NCBI GenBank assembly: GCA_031253835.1
Contig: JAIRVP010000077.1
Span: forward strand, 1 to 64,000
Length of the DNA: 64,000 nt
Source of the DNA: Burkholderia sp.
Lineage (GTDB): Bacteria > Pseudomonadota > Gammaproteobacteria > Burkholderiales > Burkholderiaceae
Reading direction: 5' to 3'
Of this stretch, positions 41,468-50,453 are shown one piece after another. The position numbers and the translations under genes were made by a program. The stretch's first letter is position 1; each line of letters begins with the position of its first letter. The notes under the pieces were generated by a model, which searched no databases, was not told the origin of the DNA, and was given only the letters and a program-made list of their open reading frames with translations.

Positions 41468-42769
41468 ATGAATTCTTCCGATTCGCTTCAGATTCCGGTT
41501 GTGTCGCACCGTCCGCTGACAGGCGGCGATCACCGCACGCTGGTGCTCGCCGCGCTGGGTGGCGCGCTCGAGTTCTACGATTTCGTGATCTACGTGTTTT
41601 TTGCGGCTGTCATCGGTCAGCTGTTCTTTCCGCCATCGATCCCCGACTGGCTGCGCCAGTTGCAGACGTTCGGCATTTTCGCGGCCGGCTATCTCGCGCG
41701 GCCGCTCGGCGGCGTGGTGATGGCGCATTTCGGCGATCTCGTCGGCCGCAAGCGCATGTTCACGATGAGCGTGATGCTGATGGCGTTGCCCACGTTGATG
41801 ATGGGGCTGCTGCCGACCTATGAGTCGATCGGCATTGCCGCGCCCGTGCTGCTGTTGCTGTGCCGCCTGCTGCAGGGGGCGGCGGTGGGCGGCGAGGTGC
41901 CGGGCGCGTGGGTGTTCGTGGCCGAACACGTGCCGCCGCGCCATGTCGGCTATGCGTGCGGTCTGCTGACCGGCGGCCTGACGCTGGGCATCCTGCTCGG
42001 CTCGCTGATCGCGTCGGCGATCAACCACCACTATCCGCCGGACGCAATCGGTGCCTATGCGTGGCGGATGCCGTTCGTCGTCGGCGGCCTGTTCGGGCTC
42101 CTGTCCGCGTTTCTGCGCCGCTGGCTCCATGAAACGCCCGTGTTCGCCGAAATGAAGCGGAGCCGGTCGCTGACGCGCGACGTGCCGTTGAAAGCGGTGC
42201 TGCGCGATCACGGCCGCGCCGTGCTGGTGTCGATGCTGCTGACGTGGACGCTGACCGCGGCAATCGTCGTCGTGATCCTGATGACGCCGACGCTCGTGGC
42301 GAAGCGCTTTCATGTCGCGCCTGCGCTGGCGCTCCAGGCGAATTCGGCCGCCACGTTCTGCCTGACGATCGGGTGCGTCGTCGCGGGTTCGATAGCGGGG
42401 CGGATCGGCACCGGTCGCACGATCTTCGTCGGCTGCCTGCTGCTCGGCGCATCGTATTGGCTGATGGGCGAACAGCTCGCCGTCGATGCGTCGCGGCTGC
42501 TGCCGCTCTATGCGGTGTGCGGCTTCTTCGTCGGCGCGGTTGCGGCGATCCCGGTTGCGATGGTCCGCGCGTTTCCGCCGGCCGTGCGCTTTTCGGGCAT
42601 CTCGCTCTCGTACAACGTCGCGTATGCGGTGTTCGGCGGCCTCACGCCGGTGCTCGTCGCGTGGATGCTGAAATCGAACGCGCACGCGCCGGAGCTGTAC
42701 GTGGGCGTGCTGTGCGTCGCGGGTGCGCTGGCCGGTTTCGCGCTGCGCCCCGCGCGCGCTACACGTTGA
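41468..42769 (+). CDS. MHS-family MFS transporter
   Basis: This 433-residue metabolite:H+ symporter-type carrier has 12 helices. LEFYDFVIYVFFAAVIGQLFFP, FGDLVGRKRMF (motif A) and RLLQGAAVGGEVPGAWVFVAEH are signatures of the ProP/CitA/KgtP branch, which imports carboxylates, betaines or dicarboxylates. The ATG at 41468 fits the family N-terminus but has a weak ribosome site; an in-frame ATG at 41381 is possible. Its last 11 bases overlap the convergent phzF gene. Confidence 0.88.
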   Translation: MNSSDSLQIPVVSHRPLTGGDHRTLVLAALGGALEFYDFVIYVFFAAVIGQLFFPPSIPDWLRQLQTFGIFAAGYLARPLGGVVMAHFGDLVGRKRMFTMSVMLMALPTLMMGLLPTYESIGIAAPVLLLLCRLLQGAAVGGEVPGAWVFVAEHVPPRHVGYACGLLTGGLTLGILLGSLIASAINHHYPPDAIGAYAWRMPFVVGGLFGLLSAFLRRWLHETPVFAEMKRSRSLTRDVPLKAVLRDHGRAVLVSMLLTWTLTAAIVVVILMTPTLVAKRFHVAPALALQANSAATFCLTIGCVVAGSIAGRIGTGRTIFVGCLLLGASYWLMGEQLAVDASRLLPLYAVCGFFVGAVAAIPVAMVRAFPPAVRFSGISLSYNVAYAVFGGLTPVLVAWMLKSNAHAPELYVGVLCVAGALAGFALRPARATR

Positions 42770-43619
42770 CGACGCCGCGCCCGAGTTCGACCACGCGACC
42801 GCCGACGCTGATCTTGCCGTCCGCACCGACCGACAAGCGCAGCAGGCAAGGCCGGCCGACGGCTTCGCCTTGCTCGACCTGATACGCGGCAGGCAGATCG
42901 CGTCCGGCGGCAAGCAACCAGCCGCCCAGGTTCGCACAGGCCGACCCGGTGCCCGGATCTTCCGACACGCCGCCGCCCTGCTTCACGAAGAAGTAGCGGG
43001 ACACCACTTGCCCCGGGCGCTCGGTGTCGAACGCGAACACGTACGCGGTCCTGCGGCCGAGACTGCTTTGCGGCCAGATGTCGAGACGGGCGCTGTCGGG
43101 CCGCGCGCGCCGCACGGTGGCCGGATCCTTGAGCGCGACCAGCAGTTGATCGGCGCCCGTGTCGACCCACATCGGCGGCGCGAGCAGATCGTCCTCGGCG
43201 AGCCCCAGCAGTGCCGCCGTCTGCGCGCCGGACAATTCGCATGGCGCCGTCTTCGGCATGCCCGCGTGCGGCGCGACGAACGTCCACACGTCGTCACGTG
43301 CATCGACGTTGACGACGCCGGCCTTGAATTCGAGCGACAGCGCGTCGCCCGTTTTCAGCAGACCGCGCACGACATGCGCGGTGCCGAGCGTCGGATGGCC
43401 CGCAAAGGCCATTTCATGGCCCGGCGTGAAGATGCGTACGCGGGCGTGCGCACGCTCCGACGGCAGCACGAAGGTCGTTTCCGACAGGTTGAACTGCACG
43501 GCCAGCGCCTGCATGGTCGCGTCGTCCATGCCGCGCGCGTCTTCGAACACGCACAGCGGGTTGCCGCCGAACGTCGATTCGGCGAAGACATTCAGCAGGC
43601 GGAAGGCATACGGCGTCAT
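42759..43619 (-). CDS. PhzF family isomerase-like protein
   Basis: The protein has 286 residues and a twin diaminopimelate-epimerase-like fold. The catalytic-acid region QFNLSETTFVL has Glu47. FTPGHEMAFAGHPTLGTAHVV and the C-terminal GGVSEDPGTGSACANLGGWLL are the two conserved PhzF loops. Phenazine genes are absent here, so it is one of the widespread PhzF homologues without known substrate. The Met at 43619 begins MTPYAFRLLNVFAESTFGGNPLCVF, the family start. It is convergent and overlapping with the MHS transporter gene. Confidence 0.9.
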   Translation of the reverse strand: MTPYAFRLLNVFAESTFGGNPLCVFEDARGMDDATMQALAVQFNLSETTFVLPSERAHARVRIFTPGHEMAFAGHPTLGTAHVVRGLLKTGDALSLEFKAGVVNVDARDDVWTFVAPHAGMPKTAPCELSGAQTAALLGLAEDDLLAPPMWVDTGADQLLVALKDPATVRRARPDSARLDIWPQSSLGRRTAYVFAFDTERPGQVVSRYFFVKQGGGVSEDPGTGSACANLGGWLLAAGRDLPAAYQVEQGEAVGRPCLLRLSVGADGKISVGGRVVELGRGVVNV

Positions 43620-43898
43620 TGGAATCTCGTGTGAGGGGGGCGATTGCCCGACTTCGGCGCAGGGTTGATCGGCGTGCTTGCGCCGGCGTGATCGATGCAT
43701 GGTGTTGCGATGCGGCATGCCATTGTGCCCGCAAGATGCGATGAAGGGGGCGGCATACCTGCGATCCGCTTTTCATGCATCATCAGGGTTCTCCGGTTCA
43801 CCGGTTGTACGACCAGGACAACGACGCCGCGCCCGGGCAACACGTGTCGGGTTCCGTGTCGCCCGGCGCTTGCCGGTTCAGGCAGGCAGGAGGAACAC

Positions 43899-44534
43899 AT
43901 GGATTCCGACAGCAGTGTAGGAACTCACGGCGGCGGGCAAGCCGCCCTGGACGCGATCGTGCGCGGCGTGGAAGGCTTCCGGATTTCCGCCGCAACGGAT
44001 TGGCCGACGGCGAAGCAATACCTCGCCGACAACGACGGCCAGTGGAAATTCTCCGCCGTGCTGGTCGCGATCGTCACGCGGCGCGAGCCGACGATCCTGC
44101 TGACCAGGCGTTCGTCGGGGCTCAGCGAATACTCGTCGCAGGTGAGCTTTCCGGGCGGGCGTCCGGCGGCGTCCGACGCCGGCATCGGCGCGACGGCGCT
44201 GCGCGAAGCGTTCGAGGAAATCGGCCTCGCGCCCGGCGCGGTTCGCGTGGTCGGGTGCCTGCCGATTCACAAAACCCGCAAGCGCCATCACGCGATCTTT
44301 CCCGTGATCGGCATCGTGCCGGAAACCGCCGCATGGGAGGCCGCGCCGGCCGAAGTCGAGGCGATCTTCGAGTTTCCGTTTTCCGCGCTGCTGAATCCGG
44401 ACCTGCCGCGACAGTACAGCGACGGCGAACGCGCGGGCGGCTGGTACTGGGCGGACCAGCCGCAGGACATCTGGGGCGTGACGGCGTTCATCCTGCACTC
44501 GCTGGCCGGTCTGGCGCTCGATGCCGCGCGGTGA
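43899..44534 (+). CDS. CoA pyrophosphatase-type Nudix hydrolase (NudL-like)
   Basis: This 211-residue protein has the CoA-specific motif LLTRRSSGLSEYSSQVSFPGG (residues 67-87) leading directly into the Nudix helix ending ALREAFEEIGL (100-110). This arrangement is diagnostic for the UPF0035/NudL group, which cleaves CoA and acyl-CoA to phosphopantetheine and adenosine 3',5'-bisphosphate. The first Nudix acid is Asp93 rather than Glu; I recall Asp also in other NudL proteins. The ATG follows AGGAGG. It is tail to tail with an AraC regulator. Confidence 0.88.
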   Translation: MDSDSSVGTHGGGQAALDAIVRGVEGFRISAATDWPTAKQYLADNDGQWKFSAVLVAIVTRREPTILLTRRSSGLSEYSSQVSFPGGRPAASDAGIGATALREAFEEIGLAPGAVRVVGCLPIHKTRKRHHAIFPVIGIVPETAAWEAAPAEVEAIFEFPFSALLNPDLPRQYSDGERAGGWYWADQPQDIWGVTAFILHSLAGLALDAAR

Positions 44535-44566
44535 ACGCGTGCGTCGCGGCCGGATTCTCGTAAGCG

Positions 44567-45538
44567 TCAATGCGACGACACGAACACCGCATCCTCGAAC
44601 GCTTCCGGAATCGCGAAACTGTCGCGCATGCGCTGCGTTTCCTTCGCCGGCGTCAGGCCGAACAGGCGCTTGAATTCCCGGCTGAACTGCGACGGGCTCG
44701 CATAGCCGACCGCATAGCCGGCGGCTTCCGCCGTCAGGTCCTGGCGCACCATCAACAGCCGCGCCTGATGCAGGCGCGTCGACTTCAGGTACTGCATCGG
44801 CGACACCTGCGTGATGGCCTTGAAGTGACTGTGAAAGCTCGGCACGCTCATGCCGGCTGCGCCGGCCAGGTGCGGCACGTCGAGCGGCTGCGCGTAGTCG
44901 GCGTGGATCACGCGCAGCGACCGGCCGATCCGGCCGAACTGCCCGCGCATCGCGAGCGCGCTGCGCATCGCGCTGCCCTGCGCGCCGGTGAGCACGCGGA
45001 AATACAGCTCGCGCAACAGTGCCGGGCCGAGCACCGCGGCGTCGAGCGGACGGTGCATCGCCTCGACGAAACGCAGCACCGACGCGTGCATCGTTTCGTC
45101 CATCGGCGTCGACATCATGCTCTGCGGCGCCTGCACGGGTTCCGCGCTGCCTTCGCGGTCGATCTGCGCGGCGAGTTCGGCGGCCAGCGTGAAATCGAGG
45201 TGCAGGTACAGCGCTAGCAGCGGGCGCTCGGGCGTGGCGTCGGTCTCCATGCTGAACGGGACGGGCACGGCGACGGCCAGGTAGTGGTGTTCGTCGTACA
45301 GATAGCGCTCGCCGCCGAAGTAGCCGCGCTTGGATCCCTGGCACACGATCACGATGCCCGGGTCGTACAGCACCGGCGTGCGCGACAGCGCGCGGTTCGA
45401 GCGCAGGATGCGCACGCTCGGCAGTGCGGTCAGGTTGTAGCCCTCGTCGGGCGCCAGCGTGCGCAGCAGCGTCACCAGGCGTTTCCGGTCGCGTGGCGAC
45501 AGCGATGGCGGTCGGGCGAAGGTCGGGGCGGCGCTCAT
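44567..45538 (-). CDS. AraC family regulator with AraC_N domain
   Basis: The protein has 323 residues. The N-terminal ligand domain (about 30-200) contains LYDPGIVIVCQGSKRGYFGGERYLYDEHHYLAVAVPVPF, the AraC_N signature. The C-terminal AraC helix-turn-helix has VPSFHSHFKAITQVSPMQYLKSTRLHQARLLM, then GYASPSQFSREFKRLFGLTPAKE. The gene is divergent from a short-chain dehydrogenase at 45633. Regulators of this type commonly activate just such an adjacent SDR or aldo-keto reductase gene. The ATG at 45538 is used. Confidence 0.9.
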   Translation of the reverse strand: MSAAPTFARPPSLSPRDRKRLVTLLRTLAPDEGYNLTALPSVRILRSNRALSRTPVLYDPGIVIVCQGSKRGYFGGERYLYDEHHYLAVAVPVPFSMETDATPERPLLALYLHLDFTLAAELAAQIDREGSAEPVQAPQSMMSTPMDETMHASVLRFVEAMHRPLDAAVLGPALLRELYFRVLTGAQGSAMRSALAMRGQFGRIGRSLRVIHADYAQPLDVPHLAGAAGMSVPSFHSHFKAITQVSPMQYLKSTRLHQARLLMVRQDLTAEAAGYAVGYASPSQFSREFKRLFGLTPAKETQRMRDSFAIPEAFEDAVFVSSH

Positions 45539-45570
45539 AGTTTTATGCAATAAATTCAGCGGAATCGGGC

Positions 45571-45599
45571 TTAATCGACGTCGATCGTCAGACTAGTAT
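45571..45599 (+). promoter_or_regulatory. AraC/SDR divergent promoter with palindrome
   Basis: TTAATC (45571-45576) and TAGTAT (45594-45599) are 17 bases apart, pointing at the SDR gene. The palindrome ATCGAC-GTCGAT (45574-45585) overlaps the -35 box and could be an operator. Confidence 0.45.
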
Positions 45600-45632
45600 G
45601 CATGCTCCAGTCGACATACGGGAGAAGCACAC

Positions 45633-46466
45633 ATGGCATCCGGCAACATCATGCTCATCACGGGCGTCAGCAGCGGCTTCGGCCGTGCGCTGGCACAGGA
45701 GGCGCTGGCGGCCGGTCACACGGTGGTCGGTACCGTGCGAAGCGCGCAGGCGGCGCGGGAATTCGAGGCGCTGTCAGCACAGGCGGCAGTCGCGCGCGTG
45801 CTCGACGTGACCGACTTCGACCGCATCGACGGCGTCGTCGCGGAGATCGAGGCGAACGTCGGGCCCGTCGGCGTGCTGGTGAACAACGCGGGCTACGGGC
45901 ACGAGGGGATCATGGAGGAAGCGCCGCTCGCGGAGATGCGCCGGCAGTTCGACGTGAACGTATTCGGCGCGGTGGCGATGATGAAGGCCGTCGTGCCGTT
46001 CATGCGTGAACGCCGGCGCGGCCGCATCCTGAACATCACGTCGATGGGCGGCCATATCACGATGCCGGGCATCGCTTACTACTGCGGCAGCAAGTTCGCG
46101 CTGGAAGGCATTTCCGAATCGCTCGGCAAGGAGCTCGCGCCGTTCGGCATCGCGGTGACGGCCGTGGCGCCGGGATCGTTCCGCACCGACTGGGCCGGCC
46201 GCTCGATGGCGCGCACGCCGCGCTCGATCGCCGACTACGACGCGCTGTTCGACCCGATCCGCCACGCGCGCGAGGAAAAGAGCGGCAAGCAGCCGGGCGA
46301 TCCCGCGAAGGCCGCGCGGGCGATGCTCGCCGTCGTCGCAGCCGAACACCCGCCCGCGCACTTGCTGCTCGGCAGCGATGCGCTGCGGCTGGTGCGGAAC
46401 AAGCTGTCGGCGCTGGACGACGAAATCCGCGCGTGGGAGGCCGTGACGGTCTCGACGGACGGCTGA
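45633..46466 (+). CDS. Short-chain dehydrogenase/reductase
   Basis: This 277-residue classical SDR has the cofactor motif TGVSSGFGRAL (10-20), NNAGYG (84-89), the catalytic Ser137 in NITSMGG and Tyr150-Cys-Gly-Ser-Lys154. The sequence PGSFRTDWAGRSM and the substrate-loop region DYDALFDPIRHAREEKSGKQPGDPAKAARAML are typical of oxidoreductases acting on small ketones or alcohols, often controlled by AraC regulators. It has its own likely promoter and is divergent from such a regulator. Confidence 0.92.
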   Translation: MASGNIMLITGVSSGFGRALAQEALAAGHTVVGTVRSAQAAREFEALSAQAAVARVLDVTDFDRIDGVVAEIEANVGPVGVLVNNAGYGHEGIMEEAPLAEMRRQFDVNVFGAVAMMKAVVPFMRERRRGRILNITSMGGHITMPGIAYYCGSKFALEGISESLGKELAPFGIAVTAVAPGSFRTDWAGRSMARTPRSIADYDALFDPIRHAREEKSGKQPGDPAKAARAMLAVVAAEHPPAHLLLGSDALRLVRNKLSALDDEIRAWEAVTVSTDG

Positions 46467-46619
46467 CGCGCGCGGTGCGCGGCGCACCCGCGCCGTTCAT
46501 TTCCTGTCGGTGGATGATCGGCGTGCGGGGCCAGCCATGGCATCGGGATTTCACAATAATGTCCGATAATGGCCCCCGGCCAGTGGGCCACGTTCATTCA
46601 CCTCACAGGAGTCATCGCG

Positions 46620-47456
46620 ATGCCATACGTCACCACGAAGGATCATGTCGAGATCTTTTACAAGGACTGGGGCCCGAAGGACGCGCAGCCCATCATGTTC
46701 CACCATGGCTGGCCGTTGTCCGGCGACGACTGGGATGCGCAGATGCTCTTCTTCGTACAGAAGGGCTATCGCGTGATCGCGCACGACCGGCGCGGCCACG
46801 GCCGCTCGGCGCAGGTCTCGGACGGCCACGACATGGATCATTACGCCGCTGACGCGTTCGCGGTCGTCGAAGCGCTCGACCTGCGCAATGCGGTGCATAT
46901 CGGTCACTCGACCGGCGGTGGGGAAGTCGCGCGCTATGTCGCGAAGCACGGCGAGCCGGCCGGTCGCGTCGCGAAGGCCGTGCTGGTCAGCGCAGTGCCG
47001 CCGCTGATGCTGAAAACCGAATCGAACCCCGAAGGCCTGCCGCTCGACGTGTTCGACGGCTTCCGGAAAGCGCTCGCCGACAATCGCGCACAGTTCTTCC
47101 TGGACGTGCCGAGCGGCCCGTTCTACGGGTTCAACCGGGAAGGCGCAACCGTGCACCAGGGTGTGATCCGCAACTGGTGGCGCCAGGGCATGGAAGGCAG
47201 CGCGAAGGCGCACTACGAAGGCATCAAGGCGTTCTCGGAAACGGACCAGACCGACGACCTGAAGTCGATCTCCGTGCCGACGCTCGTGCTGCATGGCGAA
47301 GACGACCAGATCGTGCCGATCGCGGATTCCGCGCTGAAGTCGGTCAAGCTGCTGAAGAACGGCACGCTGAAGACCTACCCGGGCTATTCGCACGGGATGC
47401 TGACGGTCAATGCGGACGTGCTGAACGCCGACCTGCTGGCGTTCGTGCAGGCGTAA
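46620..47456 (+). CDS. Alpha/beta hydrolase, non-haem chloroperoxidase-like
   Basis: The protein has 278 residues. The nucleophile Ser97 lies in GHSTGGGE, the acid is Asp228 or Asp229 in HGEDDQIVP, and His258 lies in YSHGM, giving a complete triad. HGWPLSGDDWD and DRRGHGRS are the oxyanion and cap-side motifs of the cofactor-free haloperoxidase/arylesterase group. Family members hydrolyse esters and can form peracids. The ATG at 46620 sits behind AGGAG. A strong hairpin follows the stop. Confidence 0.92.
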   Translation: MPYVTTKDHVEIFYKDWGPKDAQPIMFHHGWPLSGDDWDAQMLFFVQKGYRVIAHDRRGHGRSAQVSDGHDMDHYAADAFAVVEALDLRNAVHIGHSTGGGEVARYVAKHGEPAGRVAKAVLVSAVPPLMLKTESNPEGLPLDVFDGFRKALADNRAQFFLDVPSGPFYGFNREGATVHQGVIRNWWRQGMEGSAKAHYEGIKAFSETDQTDDLKSISVPTLVLHGEDDQIVPIADSALKSVKLLKNGTLKTYPGYSHGMLTVNADVLNADLLAFVQA

Positions 47457-47492
47457 CGAGGTCGGGCGCATGCCTGCTTCGGCGGGCTGCGC

Positions 47493-47521
47493 CGCGGCAG
47501 GCGATCCGGCCGCCTGCCGCG
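47493..47521. terminator. Strong hairpin between convergent genes
   Basis: A perfect 11-bp stem (CGCGGCAGGCG and its complement) with a 7-base loop is followed by GTGTTTC on the plus strand. It lies between the hydrolase and the convergent LysR gene. Confidence 0.65.
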
Positions 47522-47525
47522 TGTT

Positions 47526-48446
47526 TCAGCCCATCCCGCTGAAGCGGACGCCCGGCTGCGCGAGGCGCGGCATCCGGCTGGCCAGGAACGCATGCAGCGC
47601 ACGCACCTGCGCGGCCTTGCCGGAATCGTCGGGCCAGACGAGGTAATACGCGTCGCCGGTGCTGACGGCCGTCTTGAACGGCAGCACGAGCTGCTTCTCG
47701 TCGATCGCCTTCGCGCACAGCGCGAGGTCGCCGATCGAAATCCCGTGGCCGGCGATCGCCGCCGCCATCCCCTGTTCGAGCATGTCGAACACCTGCCCGC
47801 GCGTGATGTCGACGTCCAGGTCATGGCCGCTGCCGTTGAGCCAGCGGCGCCAGTCGCGCCGGTCGGGCGACGGGTGGATCAGCTCGCATGCGGCCGGGTT
47901 CGCACGCGCGAGCGTCGCGGTCGCGCGCGAACACACCGGAATCAGCCATTCGTCGAACAGCTTCACGCAGTGCGTGCTTTCGCCGAACCGGCCGGTGCCG
48001 AGCAGGATCGCGCAATCGTAGGATTCGCTGAAGAAATCGACGGTATCGACATCCATCCACACGCTCGCGATCTGCACTTCGAAGGCCGGCCGCGTGGCGC
48101 GAAAGGCGGCGAGCGCGTCGAGCAGCCAGCGCATCGTGAGCGTCGAAGGCGCCTTGAGCCGCAGCACGTCGCGCTGCGCCTGGAACAGCATGCACGCTTC
48201 CTCGACCTGCCGGAAGCCGCGCCTCAGCCCTGACGCGAAGATCTGCGCCTCCGCCGTCACGGTCATCTTCGGCCCGCGCCGGACGAACAGCTTCCGGCCG
48301 AAGTAGGCCTCGAGCGTCTTCACGTGCTTGCTGACCGCGCTCTGCGTCAGGCTCAGTTCGTCGGCGGCCAGCGTAAACGAGCCGGTGCGCGCGGCGCTTT
48401 CGAATGCGCGCAGCGCATAGACGGGCGGGAGCGGTTTGGCTTTCAT
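47526..48446 (-). CDS. LysR family regulator (GcvA-like)
   Basis: This 306-residue protein begins MKAKPLPPVYALRAFESAARTGSFTLAADELSLTQSAVSKHVKTLEAYFGRKLFVRR, the winged helix-turn-helix of GcvA-type LysR regulators. The C-terminal LysR substrate domain (about 92-295) follows. It is divergent from the LysE-type exporter at 48612. LysR-LysE divergent pairs usually link sensing of an amino acid or similar metabolite to its export. A GAGT-N9-ACTC dyad sits just upstream of its start. Confidence 0.9.
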   Translation of the reverse strand: MKAKPLPPVYALRAFESAARTGSFTLAADELSLTQSAVSKHVKTLEAYFGRKLFVRRGPKMTVTAEAQIFASGLRRGFRQVEEACMLFQAQRDVLRLKAPSTLTMRWLLDALAAFRATRPAFEVQIASVWMDVDTVDFFSESYDCAILLGTGRFGESTHCVKLFDEWLIPVCSRATATLARANPAACELIHPSPDRRDWRRWLNGSGHDLDVDITRGQVFDMLEQGMAAAIAGHGISIGDLALCAKAIDEKQLVLPFKTAVSTGDAYYLVWPDDSGKAAQVRALHAFLASRMPRLAQPGVRFSGMG

Positions 48447-48453
48447 GGGTTTC

Positions 48454-48473
48454 GAGTATGAATAAAACTCATG
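48454..48473. promoter_or_regulatory. Candidate LysR binding site
   Basis: GAGT (48454-48457) and ACTC (48467-48470) overlap a second dyad ATGA-N7-TCAT (48458-48472). It contains the T-N11-A arrangement and lies 8 bases upstream of the lysR start, in the lysR/lysE divergent region. Confidence 0.4.
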
Positions 48474-48611
48474 TAATGCGGCAGGATTTTCCGTTTTTCA
48501 GCAGTGGACCGGACGCGCAATACTTCATGAAACGGCGAAATCCGGCGCGCTGGCCCTCCATGATGCCACCGAGGCCGGCCCGCTCATCAATCGATAGAAC
48601 AACTTTTTGTC

Positions 48612-49250
48612 ATGTCGCTCCATTACCCGCTGCTGCTCGCCTATCTTGCCGCGATCGTGTTGCTCATCGCGACGCCCGGCCCGGTCGTCATGCTCGTGAC
48701 CGGCACCGTTGCGCGACGCGGCTTCCGTCAGGGCATGCTGACCGCGGTGGGCGCGAATGCCGCGAGCCTCGTGATGATCGCCGGTGCGATGCTGATGGTG
48801 TTCGGCGTCGTGCTCGTCAGCGATCGCCTGCTTGACGGACTGCACGTGACCGGTTGCGTGTTCATCGCGGTGCTGGCGATCCGCACCTTGCTCGGCGAAT
48901 GGCGGGCCGGCCGCAGGCGCGGCGGCGGCGACGATGCGAGCGGTGAACCGGTGCCGCAGCCGCGCGGTTTGCCGGGCGTCGTGCGCGGCTTTCTCGTCGG
49001 CATCGCGAATCCGAAGGACCTGCTGTTCTTCGTCGCGTTCTTTCCGCAGTTCGTCGCGATCACGCCGGACTCGCGCGTGAGCCTGGCGATCCTGGCCGCG
49101 CTGTGGATCGCGGTGGATTTCACGATCCTGACCGGCTACATGGCCGCGATCAACCATCCGCTGGTTCACCGGAAGCGGCGCTGGATCACCGCATCGTCGG
49201 CACTCGCGCTGCTCGTGATCGCGCTCGCGGGGCTCGCGGGCGCGGCGTAG
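48612..49250 (+). CDS. LysE/RhtB family exporter
   Basis: This 212-residue inner-membrane protein has five to six hydrophobic helices. IVLLIATPGPVVMLVTGTVARRGFRQGMLTAVGANAASLVMI at the N-terminus is the RhtB/LysE signature, and GIANPKDLLFFVAFFPQFV the central conserved loop. It likely exports an amino acid or related small metabolite. Its divergent LysR neighbour is the probable regulator. The gene before is 165 bases away. Confidence 0.92.
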   Translation: MSLHYPLLLAYLAAIVLLIATPGPVVMLVTGTVARRGFRQGMLTAVGANAASLVMIAGAMLMVFGVVLVSDRLLDGLHVTGCVFIAVLAIRTLLGEWRAGRRRGGGDDASGEPVPQPRGLPGVVRGFLVGIANPKDLLFFVAFFPQFVAITPDSRVSLAILAALWIAVDFTILTGYMAAINHPLVHRKRRWITASSALALLVIALAGLAGAA

Positions 49251-49320
49251 CGCATCGGCGATCTGCGTTACGCTTCGTTTGCCCCGATTCCCTTATCGAA
49301 CGCCTTTATCGAGCCCAATC

Positions 49321-49695
49321 ATGTCCAGCACCGATCCGATTTTCTCCGAGCAGCTTTTTTCCTACGGCACGCTGCAACTCGAACAGGTGCAGCTCGCCAC
49401 CTTCGGCCGCAAGCTTGACGGCCGTGAAGACGCGATGCCCGGCTACGCGATGACGATGCTGAAGATCGACGACCCGGAAGTGGTCGCGACGAGCGGCAAG
49501 ACCCATCATCCGGTGGTCGCCTATACGGGCCGGTCCGGCGATCGCGTGACCGGCGCCGTGTTCGCGATCACGCGCGAGGAGTTGCAGCACGCGGACGACT
49601 ACGAAGTCGACGCATATCGCCGCGATCGCGTCGTGCTGGAGTCGGGCGTTGCCGCATGGGTGTACGTGGACGCGAGTTCGCCGCGTCCAGACTGA
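49321..49695 (+). CDS. Gamma-glutamylcyclotransferase-like (AIG2) protein
   Basis: The protein has 124 residues. The fold-defining FSYGTLQLEQVQLATFGR (13-30) has the YGTL substrate loop. VTGAVFAITREELQHADDYEVDAYRR contains the conserved acidic residues of the GGCT/AIG2 superfamily. The precise substrate is unknown: relatives cyclise gamma-glutamyl compounds or act on glyphosate- or tungsten-resistance substrates. The ATG at 49321 gives the normal family length; an upstream in-frame start adds 14 unlikely residues. Confidence 0.85.
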   Translation: MSSTDPIFSEQLFSYGTLQLEQVQLATFGRKLDGREDAMPGYAMTMLKIDDPEVVATSGKTHHPVVAYTGRSGDRVTGAVFAITREELQHADDYEVDAYRRDRVVLESGVAAWVYVDASSPRPD

Positions 49696-49705
49696 CGCCG
49701 GCACG

Positions 49706-49728
49706 CGGGCCGGCTCGACGTCGGCCCG
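49706..49728. terminator. Hairpin between convergent genes
   Basis: CGGGCCG (49706-49712) pairs with CGGCCCG (49722-49728) and is followed by TTTCC. It lies between the AIG2-like gene and the convergent DUF3142 gene. Confidence 0.5.
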
Positions 49729-49738
49729 TTTCCGTCCG

Positions 49739-50446
49739 CTAGTCGTTGCGCAGGAACACGACGTAGCCGCGGAACCACGGATTCGACGCGAGGTACGGCG
49801 GCGCGTCCCACTCGCCGCCCTGGATCACGCCGATGCGAAACGGCAGCTGCAGCCGCGCGACGCGCGGCAGGTAGTCCGCATAGTCGGGGATCGTGCGGCG
49901 CCCCTGGTAGGTCTGCACGACCACTTCGTCGACGATGCCCTTGAGCTGGTTGACCTGGTCGGGCTCGATGCGGCTGCTCCAGTCGAGCAGCCCCGTGATG
50001 CTCAGCCGGCAATCGGCGGGCAGGCTCGCGCGCAGCGTCCGCAGGAATTCGAGGTAATCCTGCAGATGGCGCGTGCGCGCATCGAAGTCGATCTGGATGC
50101 CGGTGATCGTGCGGCCCGACGCGCGCCAGCGCTCGAGCTGCGCGAGCATGATCTGCGTGACGCGCGGCGTCCAGCGCAGCGTGTGCGCCCGATAGACGAG
50201 CCACACGCGCGCGTGGGGTGCCGGCGGCAGCGCGACGCCCTGCGCGATCACGCGGACCTGCGACTCGTCGCGCGGCGCTGCCTCGATCTGCCCTTGCAGC
50301 ACGTAGACGGTGCGCGCGCCGCGCACGACCGCCTGCGGCTTCACGCCCGCCCACAGCCAGAACGCGTCGTACCGGGCGGCATCGACGGTGCCGGCGAGCG
50401 CGACGCGTGCGGCCAGCAGCAGCGCGACGCACGCGATGCGCTTCAT
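49739..50446 (-). CDS. DUF3142 exported protein
   Basis: This 235-residue protein has a short signal peptide (MKRIACVALLLAARVALA, cleavage after about residue 18). The mature domain contains GIQIDFDARTRHLQDYLEFLRTLRASLP and VVVQTYQGRRTIPDYADYL. Together with the TIM-barrel-like spacing they fit DUF3142, a glycoside-hydrolase-like family. The acidic DFD pair (in QIDFDA) could be catalytic, but activity is unproven. It lies 7 bases downstream of the 720-residue periplasmic protein gene and is almost certainly co-transcribed with it. Confidence 0.8.
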   Translation of the reverse strand: MKRIACVALLLAARVALAGTVDAARYDAFWLWAGVKPQAVVRGARTVYVLQGQIEAAPRDESQVRVIAQGVALPPAPHARVWLVYRAHTLRWTPRVTQIMLAQLERWRASGRTITGIQIDFDARTRHLQDYLEFLRTLRASLPADCRLSITGLLDWSSRIEPDQVNQLKGIVDEVVVQTYQGRRTIPDYADYLPRVARLQLPFRIGVIQGGEWDAPPYLASNPWFRGYVVFLRND

Positions 50447-50453
50447 GCGGCGC